A stretch of 64,000 bases of DNA from Xenopus tropicalis (Eukaryota; Chordata; Amphibia; Anura; Pipidae): NCBI RefSeq assembly GCF_000004195.4, contig NC_030677.2:57294222-57358221 (forward strand). Reading direction: 5' to 3'. Shown in pieces: positions 35,523 through 46,958 of this stretch. A program made the position numbers and the translations under genes. The number at the start of each line of letters is the position of its first letter. The first letter of the stretch is position 1. Under the pieces are notes generated by a model that was given only the letters and a program-made list of their open reading frames with translations, had not been told where the DNA came from and ran no database searches.

Positions 35523-38500
35523 GGGTGCATCACAACAATAAAAATGTCACATTTTCATACTTCATAATCAAGTGTTTCCTCTTCCACTGAATGGAAAGTG
35601 GCTGCTGGTTGGCAGGTCATGATGATATCTACATTTCTCTATGACAGATCCTTACTAATTGAAGCACCCACTGGTGCATGTTTTTGGTCATTGACCAATC
35701 TGGAAGTTTACTGGGCCACCATAGTGCTGTAATCCAGTTGGATCATTGCAGATTGATTAACTTTCTTTTTGAGTTGTACATAATTCAATAAATAACTATG
35801 CCAACTGATCAGGTAGCAATATATAACTGGATTGTGTGTAGTCATCTATGTCTAACAGAACAGTTTTTAGTAACTATGGTGGTGATATTAGTGTTATGTC
35901 CTACAGTGCTGTTTTCTTTAGGATTCAAAAAATTTTTACTTTGTTCTGTGGATGAGAATAGTTAGGATTGTTGTGAAGTTGTTCATATTGAAATGAGTGC
36001 AACTCATTAGGTCTCGTTAGTTTTTTTCCAGTAGTCTTTTTTTTTCTCTTATTATGTTACTAATATTTATATGAAGGGGGACTGTACATGCCTAGATTTA
36101 CCTTCCTGTTACTTTTCTTCAGATTTAAATGACTTGGTTGTTCAAACTAAAGGTTCTCATCTATTTGGCCATCTCTGGAGACAGCTGACCATAATCTGCC
36201 AATCTATGTATGCCAATCTATGTATGGCCACCTTTCTTTCAACTTTAAATACGTTTTTTAGATGATGTGCTGCTCTGCCTACCTGCCTTGAAATAAAATT
36301 AAATATTACTACTCTTATTTGTGCATAGTGGTATGCATTAAAGGCATGCTTTAGTATCATCTGCTTCCTACGCTTGATAGCAAAATACAGTACATTAAAC
36401 TGGACATAATAATTGGGGAAGCCTAACCTATGACTGCTGGGGAATGCAAGAATGTGCTTGACCATTGGGGTCATAACTGATGTTTGTGAACTAGCTTATT
36501 TTGAGTTCTGGACACCTGAAAAAAAATTATTGTGGGGTGCATTAACCTCTTAAGTTACACCACTGCTTTTTTCTTAGAATGTAACTCATCATGAAGCCAC
36601 TTTGAAACCAGAACACAGTAGCTTTTATATTATTTTCACTTGCAATGGTATCATATCCTTCACTCTAATCCATATAAGCTATCCACAGCTCCATCTTGAT
36701 CTATCTTTTTAATTACAGCCAAAAGCTTCCAGTGGATTTGCTTGGCATCTCCCTGCAGTAAACAGTATATTGTAGAGTGTTAATCACTGAATGGAAGAAC
36801 AATTCCTACTTCTGACAGTATTTGCATAAGAATTCATTCACACCAGTAATTCAGGGAAGAGTAAATCCGTTTAAAGGGGTTTCCATACAAAATATAAGAA
36901 ATTATTTGTATTACTTTTTGTAAAATGATTATTGTGTATAGTATCAGAAATATGTTGCATTGCGTGAATTGTATCTACACAAAGCCCTTTCAAACAAACA
37001 TATCCACATTCATTGACTTGTAACTCTCCTGCAGTTGTTGTAGGGTGCTATAAGCCTCTCACAGCCTGCAGAAGTGGTCTGTATTTGGACAGAATATTTC
37101 TGATGTTTCAATCATACAAGTGGTCCACAGGCACCCTTTAGCTGCAGTCCAGTGAGATATAGGGGTTAATTTGGGGGAAGGGGGGGGAGGTAAATTGAAA
37201 ATGTGCTTCAGTTGGTCTTTTACCAACATATTGTAAGCTGCTTCAATTCAGATAGGGACATAGCAATGTAGGATGAAGACTGTGACTGTAGAAGTGGTGA
37301 GGTGTGTTGAGTTCCCAGTGAGGTCTTCATTTATGAGTAAATTTAATATATATTGCTGAAGTGTTGTTATCTTTTCGGATGCTACTGCACTGAGGTATAA
37401 ACAAGAGAACACCTTGTTCCTTATTTAGTCCAACCTTGATGATTGCCTAGATTTCACTTCCTGGTTGAAGTACAGAGCTTAGAAGCTTTAGTACAAACAA
37501 AAGGTGGTAGAATTGTACTTCACTGCAATTATAGGCCATGAAAACACTATATATGGGCAAAATCTGTATGATAATGGATATCTGTTTTGAGATGTCAGAT
37601 TTCTGCTTGTTGCTCTTATACTCATGTTTTCTTCTTTGATGATTAGCTTATTAATTAACATCAGTGCCTTCAGATTTCCAATCCCTGTATAAGGGAAGGC
37701 CAGTTATACTGAGGGTTATGGCAGCAGGTCATATAACTAGAAATCATACAACGTATTATCAGGAACTGAAACCCCTCCTCAACACTGTCATACTAGCTAA
37801 AAGTATAGACTGTTTTAGAATTAAAATATCACTCTGTGAAATAAGGTATCTTACATTAATTAAATATATCAGAAATACAGTACTATATGTAGCACTCTGT
37901 ATGAGGCACCAGTGCATTGCAGGCAGGAGAGGAAACTATGGAATTTTCTGTAGACTTTGTTAATTTAACAAAAATGCCAGCTCTGCGTGTTCCGTTTCAG
38001 TGTGAGACTGAATCACCCAAATAATTGAGCAGAGAATATTGTTTCTTTTTTCAGTTATAAAACTCCTCAGGGTTTAATTTCTTCAGTGAAATATTTTGTA
38101 TTAAAAAAAAAGCCCAGGCCTTAATATTTTCTTCATTGCACGTTAAACCTCTTCATAAATCATTAAAATAGTGTGGTGTCCTTAACTTTTAAGGTCAATA
38201 ACATGCATTCATAGCAAAGAGTTTCTTTTGCATAAGTGAAAGCTGAAACTGGAAATATTATGTCAGCACTTTGGTATTTTAATGCCATGACCTCGTCTCC
38301 TAAAAATAGTCTGTTACTTATCATCTTCGTTTATTTGGGTTATTAACAAATTTAATGGAAAATGGAAAACCTCCTTTTACACAGGAGTTTACATGAATTA
38401 CCTGCATCTTCATTCACCATACATAGTTTTTATCATTAAATTACAATGTTTTATACAGACATAGCTTTTATTACTGTTTTTTATGTATGAGTAGGTTTTG

Positions 38501-38727
38501 CCATATTGCATATATTTTTTAGGAGTATCATATATATATATATATATACTGACCACTGTAAATGTATTGCACCATTTTGGATTCCTAACAAAATCCCACC
38601 TCAGGGTTGTGCATTTGTCCTTGTATTCTCATATAACTATTCTAAAACATCTGCCTTTGATGTCTGTATAACTTCATATTTTAGTGTCACCCACTGTGAC
38701 CTACAGCACTTATATTTGCCTACTTGT
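35523..38727. other. Long intronic stretch, no gene seen
   Basis: Mostly unique-looking sequence. A lone T2-like end TTTAAAGGGG is near 36871, a G-run at about 37180, a direct repeat CCAATCTATGTATG near 36198-36224, and a (TA)n tract at 38530-38548. No gene is recognised. Confidence 0.5.
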
Positions 38728-38955
38728 GTCTGTTAGTTACCCTCCCATATAGATTGTAAGCTCTACGGGGCAGGGACCTCCTTCCTCTTGTGTCCTCGAC
38801 TCTTAACTTATTGTAGCTGTATTTATCTGTATTTATTGTTATACTTTGTATTTATCTATTATCTTATTAACACCCTGTTTGTATTAATGTATTCTACTGT
38901 ACAGCGCTGCGTACACAAGTAGCGCTTTATAAATAAAGATATACATACATACATA
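38728..38955 (+). repeat. L2/SINE-like retroposon 3' tail
   Basis: AGATTGTAAGCTC followed by GGGGCAGGGACC, then TACAGCGCTGCG and GCGCTTTATAAATAAA, resembles the shared 3' tail of L2-type retroposons. It ends in a CATA microsatellite. A reverse copy is at 60207-60404. Confidence 0.65.
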
Positions 38956-39270
38956 CATATGTATGGAGCCACTTTATGGTTATAGAAATTCTCTATTATA
39001 ATTTACCCTGTGAATTTGTCCTTAATATAAATGAGTGACATTATTATTATAATACAGGGGTATCTTGGAGCTTACATTCAGCATTAGTGGCATCTTGTAT
39101 ATGCTCTCTAAACAGTGTTTCATTTTAAATTACCTGCATTTTTATTACCGAAAGCTAAGCGAAAAAAATATATAACTGTCTAGTATATGCTTATTTTCTG
39201 TTGGCCTCCCTCCTTGTTTTTATGAAACCTTTAGTATTACCTAAATTCTCAACATTTTACAGAATATTTA

Positions 39271-39847
39271 GGGGCACATTTACTAATCCACAAATCCGAA
39301 TCCCGAATGGGAAAAAAATGGGAGTGAAAACGAACATTCTGCGACTTTTTTGTATTTTTGCGATTTTTTTTCGTCGCCATCATGACTTTTCCGCGAATTG
39401 TCGCGACTTTTTTGTTGCTGTTACGACTTTCTCGTGAATTGTCGCAACTCTTTCGTATTGAGCGCTCGTAAACGGTGGGCAAACCTTTGCGACTTTGCAT
39501 GATTTTGGAAGCTTCCCATAGGACTCAATGGCACTCTGCAGCTCCAACCTGGCCCAAGGAAAGTCTCCCATAGGGCTCAATGGCACTCTGCAGCTCCAAC
39601 CTGGCCCAAGGAAAGTCACAATACTGAAGCTTGAATGAATCCGAAACTTTCGTTCTCGGCGCGACAGTACGATTATTTCGTGACGGCGCCGAAAAAGTAA
39701 CGTCAATACGCGAAAAAATCGTGACGGCTGCGAAAAAGTCGCGACAATTCGCAAAAAAGTTGCGACGAAAAAATCGCAAAAAAACTAACATAACGAAAAA
39801 TGCATTTGGGCGCTTTTCGGACGTTCGTGGATTAGTAAATGTGCCCC
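39271..39847 (-). mobile_element. Harbinger-like MITE with two 52-bp satellite units (copy C)
   Basis: The ends are GGGGCACATTTACTAATCC and GGATTAGTAAATGTGCCCC, flanked by TTA and CTA (one mismatch). It holds dense TTTTTCG/CGAAAA motifs like copies A and B. At 39514-39617 there are two inverted copies of the 52-bp unit found fifteen times at 30766. Confidence 0.85.
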
Positions 39848-42249
39848 CTAGTGTTCATTGTTAGCTTCCATAGGTGGCCCATTGTGTTATAATTTCAAGC
39901 AACTAAAAATAGGTGTGGCCATGTAGTCCTGATGATATGGTGTGACATCACTGGAGAGGAGAATGGGGCATAAATAGAAGACCCATAGCAGCGATATGTC
40001 CAAAGATATTTCAATAAAATCAGATAGCCTAGTCATTGGCTTGTACTAAGCTGAGATAAGCAGGCTGGTATGAAGGCATAGGCTCCCTTTAAATACAGAG
40101 CATTCCTGCACGCACAAAGGGTTTATAAAGTTTGTTGATGTCCTGTTTTCTCCTTACCATTATAGTACGGCACAAGGGCTGCCTTGTGTGTTGGTTTTAC
40201 TAACATTTTGTTACAGTAGATGTGTTCTGTTAAACAAAACATTTACATGCCAAGGAAGCAAGAGGTCATTCCAGACCATGAACTGTGAATATTTCTAGTT
40301 AGTCTTGTCAGCTTTGTCAAGTTGTATTTAAACTCTGGCACCATTAAGTGTCACTGCATAGAAAAGCATACTTTAGTGTAGATATCAATCACCGATTGCT
40401 AATTTATTTCAGCTCCAATCTCCTTTCTGACAAGGATCCCTCATGGCAGGTGGCAGCATGCTGTTTATCATTCCTTGCCAGGCAACTGGGGGACTTTTAA
40501 TTCTTGGCATTTAAATGTGCTATAAATTGACAACTAAGTGACTTTATGTTAGCCTGTTGTGGATCTGTTGTGCCGTTAAAGACAATAAGACTTATTTATG
40601 AACACAAGTTCAAGTGTGAATTGCAAGATTTTGCACGTGCTCTGTTCACAATTTATAAGTATATTGTTATTTATAGTATATATAAATATATTTCTTAAAA
40701 TGATTGCCATAATTTACTGTGCCAATGGAGCTTTGTATATATACAAACCTGCGCTTATTCATGTGATAGGGCTGCAATGCATTTTTTACTAATTATCTTT
40801 CAGACATGGGAGCATCCTTGTTTTAGTTAAAGAGGATAATCTCCCTACTCCTGTCTAACCAGCTCCCCCTATTTACAGGGTCCTGCACCACCTCAAAGGA
40901 GAATCTGCCCCCTAGCCCTGTGGATCTTCAGTTCAGGAGGGGGCTGGGAAACCTCTGCAGGGGATTATTAGTTAGAAAGAGGTAATACTGTAATACTCAT
41001 GTGCATGATGCCACTCTTTGTGGACAGATACAATAAACAAGTGTCGGCAAAAGCGCCTATGAGCCTAGCTGCAGGCCGTACCCTGTCCAACCTGGTACAC
41101 TCCCTGACCCAATTTATCCCTTTACATTTGCACAAACAAATTGTATGGTCAGTGCTTGTTGTGGTGCTTGTTGTGGTGCAAGGAATCATTTATTTAATAA
41201 GTTAAGATTAAGTTGAGACAAAGTGTAGTAAGGTGCATAATTCTGTCCTACTCACAGACACTGTGTACATGTTGCACTTATTTCCTTATGTTTACTTTCT
41301 GCTCATTATGAGTGGGAACACTTCCAACTTACCTGATAACCAGACAAAACTAGCTGTGCTGATCATTCTGATGGAAGCGGCCAGTAATAGTGAGATTATT
41401 TTAGCATAGGCAGTGATTACTTGCAGGAACTCAAACCCTAACAGCCAATTTTGTATAACCCTAAAATAATGGTGTTTGTTTTCATGGATGTGGCACCATA
41501 GATATTGTCCTTGCACAATCACAACTGAAATTACAGGCTTGGCATGAGTGCAAGGGATCTGTATTGCATATCCAAAAAGGATGGCTATCATGAAGTTTGG
41601 TTATTGTAAAGGGAATACAGTATTTCACCTTTTACAAATGCTTCCTCTAACTTAATTGGAAAGCTGTTTTTGTGTCAGACCTTATTTCACTCTTATTTTA
41701 CTCTTATTTTCCCCATATTCAGAGTATGTGTTAAAATGTTTTACTGGGCTGCTTCTCAGCCTTGGCTTGCCTTTCATACTTGGATGATATATTAACCTTG
41801 GCTTCACTTCTATACAGGACGCTGTTAGCGCATAATTAGCAGCTTCAAATGACATTCAGTTATAGCAGAGGTTGTGCATCATTTACTCTGCGTGTTCTCT
41901 ACATGAATGTAGTTTTCCTAAAATATACCTTAAGGCTGTGGGGACCTATCAAATGTATGCCCCCAGGAATACATACCATACCAAAATATTGTGTGTGTGT
42001 ATATGTACAGTATATATATTTTTTTTTTTTGTTCAGCCCAAAATGTTTAAATACATTATGATCAGACACTTATCAATAGTGGGACTTTCTGCACGTTTGC
42101 AGTGTATTCAGAATTATGTACTGAATTAACATACCTGTACTGAAGAAAATAAATTAACTCCTAGATCATTTTCAGCCTTGTCTGTATTCAGCCATGACCA
42201 ATAATAGCTCTCTGTTGGTGTTTGCCTACTGTAATGTATTAGGTACATT
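39848..42249. other. Long intronic stretch, no gene seen
   Basis: Includes a CTTGTTGTGGTG direct repeat at about 41154-41177 and a T-run preceded by (TA/TG) at about 41992-42030. No gene is recognised. Confidence 0.5.
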
Positions 42250-42605
42250 TTTGACACAGTGTAACAGTATATCACAGCCATGCAACTCAATATATTACAT
42301 TCTGAGTTCCTAGTCTAATCATTTGATAAAAGATGGACTTAAGTGCCACCTTGTACTGTAAGAACTTAGCAAAAGCACAGATGCCAAATGCTAATAATGG
42401 TCTTATACTGCAACATTGTAGGTGTTGGCAGAGCTAGGCTTTGGCACAAAAGAAATTTGCCTAAAATAAATATTTTAGGCAAATATTTTTGTATAATTTG
42501 TGTCTCATATAGAGGTGTCTTAAGCATCTTAATATAATTGGCAAGTATATTGGGTACATATGGACACCAAAGCATGGAGGGTGATGACCAAATGATATGA
42601 CCTAA
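42250..42605 (+). repeat. Diverged duplicated segment, copy 1
   Basis: ATGCCAAATGCTAATAATGG, GTGTTGGCAGAGCTAGG and TATATTGGGTACATATGGAC recur in the same order and strand at 45455-46205. It may be an old local duplication or two copies of an unnamed interspersed repeat. Confidence 0.7.
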
Positions 42606-44285
42606 GCAAACTGCTTGTGTGGCTGTAGTATATAAGTGAATGGCATGTTCAGCTACAATATGTGAAATATATTCTATATGAATGTAGTATAGGAGGAAAT
42701 GTAATGTTTGTCTAAAAATTAGATGTTCTGCTATCTGTGCCAATAAATTAAAGTATGAAGCTAATGGCTTCCTGGCATATGTAGTTGGTGCATACATTTA
42801 AAAGAGGGGAAAACTGACCAATGCATATTCCCTGGTCACCTGTTTCATTTGTAATGTGTGATGTGTTCAGGGGTATTTAGTTACAAAATTATAATATAAT
42901 ATTGTCAAGCCATCATACTACATTGAGGTAATGCACAAATGTATTTGTTTGGCTTTAAATAATATGAGCAACTTATACATGTTGCTATAATTTGCATAAC
43001 ATATCTGTGAATGACACATTTTACACATTTTTTGCTGTTTACCATATGTGTAAATATAAATATTAATATAAGGAATTATCACTTCATGTACATAAGACCT
43101 CATCAGAGCTCCTCAAATCAAAGAACTACCTGAGTCTTGGATTCTGAAATTTGTACGTACCATTTGTGATGGAACACCGATTGTAAACTGCAATGGGGCA
43201 GAAAGTGATGTGAATAGTAACCAGTCTCTGTATAGCACTGTGCAGCATTTCTATGCAAATAAAGGTTAGTAATATAATAATAATCACATAAAAGCAGGAA
43301 AAGTGTAGATTTGGTCCTTTTGCAAGCATATTCATTGTTGGGAGAATAAATGATAGGTTACTGTGTTTCAGTTGGTCTTTATCTTCGGAAGATTTAACCA
43401 CAATATTTACTCACTACAGCGGAATTACAGCTATCTGGCTCTAGCATTGCACAGTTATTTATAGATTCCTGTTTATGGCTACTGCTGTGATTGTCCACCT
43501 CTTCCTTCATGTTTTGGAGGCTGTGTTGGTCTTTTCGTTTGCAGTGCTGATAAATGCAGTTCAAGTATGTGACCTATTTTCCAGTTTAGTGTTGTGCAAT
43601 GATATATATGTAATTAGGGCTGTCACATCTTCTGGCAGAGTGAAAGCATAATAAAGCAGTAGGAGGGGCAGAGGAAGAGCCAAATCATAGTAATTTCACT
43701 CTAAATTCTTAACCCAAAATATCTTCATCTTGTTTCTTATCCTATGGCTGATTGATAAAACCATTTGACAACATTCTTTACATATTTCTCCTTACTTGGT
43801 CAAGATGTTTTAGAACAGGCATAACAACAACCCCTTGATATAGTTATCAGTTGCCCTTGATTTCTTTAGAATTATTTTGTATCATAGCACTGGCCAATGT
43901 GCTTCCTTTACTCATATTTTTTACACTATAGAGAAATGTTTCCTATACATATTTGAATGAATAAAAAATGCAGTGGATTTGGTGCATATCTCTCAAGTCC
44001 ACCAGTATCAAATATATACAGATGAATTGAGGCTGCTTACTGCTAAATCGAAAACCCACAGCTGTTCAAATTTCAAAGCATTACAGCAGAAATGTATGTA
44101 TATACATATGAGGCGGTCTCCTCAACCATTTTGACTTGTTTATCAATAGGATAAAACTTATAAATTTACACATAGCTTATACACAAGTAAGGGAATAAAA
44201 CTAACTAATTATATCAGGGTCTCATATAGATTATTATAGCAAATCTGATACAACTTCTACAGCTGCAGTTTTCCCATTCACTGAT
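42606..44285. other. Intronic stretch, no gene seen
   Basis: Nothing recognisable beyond TTAGGGCTGTCACATCTTCT near 43616, which may be a repeat fragment. Confidence 0.5.
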
Positions 44286-44460
44286 ACAGGTATAGGAATT
44301 ATCCAGAATTCTCTAGGCCTGGGGTTTTCCAGATAAGGGATCTTTCTGTAATTTGGATCTCCATAAGTTTGTTAAAAATAATTTAAATATTGAATAAACC
44401 CAATAACATTGTTTTGCTAAATTTATCATTTTTTTTAAATTATATTTCTAAAAAAAAAAA
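44286..44460 (+). repeat. ACAGGTATGGG-ended interspersed repeat, copy 3 (partial)
   Basis: ACAGGTATAGGAATTATCC is followed by CTGGGGTTTTCCAGATAAGG-like sequence and AATAAACCCAATAACATTG. It is truncated at an A-run. Confidence 0.7.
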
Positions 44461-44481
44461 AAATCACCTCAAAGCTTGGCG

Positions 44482-44729
44482 TTAAAAGGAGTAGGAAAGG
44501 TAAAAACTAAATAAGCTTTATGTCTATGTAAATACAGCCATAAGCACTCACATTAATGCTGCACTGAGTCCTCTATCAAAAGAAACACAGGATTTCTTGT
44601 CTCTTTTTTTGTAAACATGATGTTCCAGTGTCTGACTTCCTCTCTCAGAAACAGCCGTAATTCCTGGGGCCACTAATGTGGCAAATCTGTTGGCAGTAAA
44701 ATGCCAAAATGACTTTCCTTCTCCTTTAA
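44482..44729 (+). mobile_element. T2-type MITE, internally deleted
   Basis: The left end is TTAAAAGGAGTAGGAAAGG and the right end is CTTTCCTTCTCCTTTAA. TTAA is at both extremes. It shares GATGTTCCAGTGTCTGAC and CCGTAATTCCTGGGGCC blocks with 12129-12796. Confidence 0.87.
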
Positions 44730-45142
44730 AGATATCAAGGGTAGAAAGATAAAATATCCACAAGTATGAATGGCAGAGGTTATCGTAGTATTTAGGGATC
44801 AAAAATATAATTTGAGCTTATTAATAATTCATCAGCTACTGCAAACATTAAAAACTACCTACATTTTATGTGTCATAAAAGTCCCCATTTGACCCCAGAA
44901 AACCCATATATTTTTAGAACATATTCTAACAGATGTAGTACCTAAACATCTAAACCACAAGTGTTTGCTTAAAATGTTTTAAAAAACATTCGCCATCTGT
45001 CCTTTGGTGCAAAGAAACACCATAATAAATATGAATAGGTCTTAACAAACCCCAAAGTGTACTTTCTGAATCCAGATTTTTATGGATGATGCTTTAGAAC
45101 CTTAAAACACAATGGCTGAAAGAATGTCATGAAACACCTTAA

Positions 45143-45206
45143 GGGCTCTGGCACATTGGGGAGATTAGTCGCCCGTGGCGACTAATCTCCCCATGTGCCA
45201 GAGCCC
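45143..45206. mobile_element. 64-bp palindromic Harbinger-like micro-element
   Basis: The ends are GGGCTCTGGCACA and TGTGCCAGAGCCC. The arms continue through GGGGAGATTAGTCGCC and its inverse, leaving almost no loop. TAA flanks both sides (45140-45142, 45207-45209). Confidence 0.85.
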
Positions 45207-45454
45207 TAAACGGTACAATATTCTGCCGAATTCAAAATTTGCATGTAGGTTTTTCTGCTCCAACGTTGCAACCTTTTCTGAGAAAAAATACTGGCCTTCC
45301 TATATTTTTATCTTTTTTTCCTATTAATATCATTGGTATCAGGCCAGGCTGGCAGGTGGCAACCTTAGCTCCAACTCTTAACTGCAAATGTTGTCTGAAA
45401 ATCAATTCAGAACTTGCCGCATGTTCTAGGATACAAAGAAAAAAAATCATAAGT

Positions 45455-46205
45455 AACAATGCCATGTAGCTCAGTGCCGGTCAGATATATTACATCTTCA
45501 TTTGAGGTTCCTAGTCTTATTATTCTGATTTGAATCCTTAAGACCTCATCAAAAGCATACATGCCAAATGCCAATAATGGTCTGCAGTACACTGCAGGTG
45601 TTGGCAGAGCTAGGTTTTGGCACAGAAGAAACCTGCCTAAAAAAAATAAAGTATAGTAAATATAAATGTCATGAAAAAACATACCACTCCAGATCAAACT
45701 GAATATATAATCTGTCTCATCTAAAGGTGTCTTATAGAGAAAAAAAAAGGTTTATTTATTCTTTAAGTAAAATTACTCTAAACAGCCTCCAGAATTACCT
45801 ACCTTTGTCCCAGCATTCTCTCTGACCTGGTTCCTTAGTCAGAAGGTATTCTTTATCGTTGCTTCCTTGTGCAGAGTGAAGCCCTGCCCCCACTTCCTGT
45901 TCAGGTCTCTCATCAAAAAAAAAAATAAATGGCTAATGCTGACAACCTTGTTGAATTGAAGAGAGAACTGAGCAGGAAGTGGGGGCAGGGCTTCACTCTG
46001 CACAAGGAAGCAACGATAAAGAATACCTTCTGACTGAGGAATCAGGTCAGAGAGAATGCTGGGACAATTCTGGAGGCTGTTTACAGTAATTTTACTCAAA
46101 GAAAAAAAAAACGTTTACTTATTAACTTTAAGCCTCCTCCTTGACAAATATATTGGGTACATATGGACACCAACACATGGAGGGAGATTTATCATTTGGT
46201 CACTA
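45455..46205 (+). repeat. Diverged duplicated segment, copy 2, interrupted
   Basis: It matches 42250-42605 in order: ATGCCAAATGCCAATAATGG, GTGTTGGCAGAGCTAGG, AAAGGTGTCTTATAGAG, then after an insert TATATTGGGTACATATGGAC. The insert at about 45736-46135 is a foldback element. Confidence 0.7.
45736..46135. mobile_element. Large foldback element with ~150-bp arms
   Basis: The left arm (about 45765-45905) and right arm (about 45968-46105) are near-perfect inverses. Examples are CAGCATTCTCTCTGACCTG with CAGGTCAGAGAGAATGCTG, and GAAGCCCTGCCCCCACTTCC with its inverse. The loop is about 60 nt. There are no coding frames of note. Confidence 0.85.
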
Positions 46206-46798
46206 CATGTCTTTTGCTGTCCTGCTTTTGCTTTGCACCTTTCATCTAAATAGCAAAGCAAGCGGAACTGATTGATTCTGTGCAAGGAGCATGTACTGGG
46301 AAGCTTGTATAGACACAAGTAATTTTGTGAATAGGCTCTTTGCTCTTTGTACTGCACAGTGGATTAGTAAATGAACCCTGGTGTCTTGGAGAGAAATCTG
46401 CTTACAAATAACTGCCTAGATTGTAAGGCCTTCAGAGAAACAAATCTTCTTTCTTAGCTTCTCCTTGCATCTTGACACAAATTTTCTTTTCCATGGAACA
46501 CACTTTATTTTGACTTTTGCCATAACCTTTTCCCTTTCAAAGTAGATGGACTACTGATTTTACTGACCCAGATGAGAAATTAAATTCCATTGCATATGCT
46601 CTTGACCATATCTGAAAGAAGCAGTTGAGAATAATCCACGTAACACCAAAAACAGCCACATCTCGATCTTATAAACACCTTATTGCTTCTATCTGCTGCC
46701 TGACCCTCCTGTCTGTGAGATTAACTTGTGTGCTTAGTGCAAGCTCATATATGTCATATGCGTGCACATTGCCCTGTGCCCGGGGTTATCACACAGTG
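46206..46798. other. Intronic stretch, no gene seen
   Basis: No recognisable element beyond the edge of the duplicated segment. Confidence 0.5.
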
Positions 46799-46958
46799 GG
46801 GCTCATTATAGACCTGGGCAGTAACTAATAGCGACCAATCAGTAATTAGGGTTTTTTTCAGCCTGCTGCAAGTTGCATAATGAAAACAAACATCTCATTG
46901 GTTTTTATAGGTTACAGTCCAGGTGCAAATTTGCTTAGTATTTGTAAATGACCCCCAG
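46799..46958. mobile_element. Decayed MITE, GGGGCTCATTTA-like ends
   Basis: The left end GGGGCTCATTATAGACC pairs loosely with the right end TTTGTAAATGACCCC. The inner CTGGGCAGTAACTAATAGC and GGTTACAGTCCAGGTGC blocks are inverse-related. It fits a common frog MITE. Confidence 0.6.
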
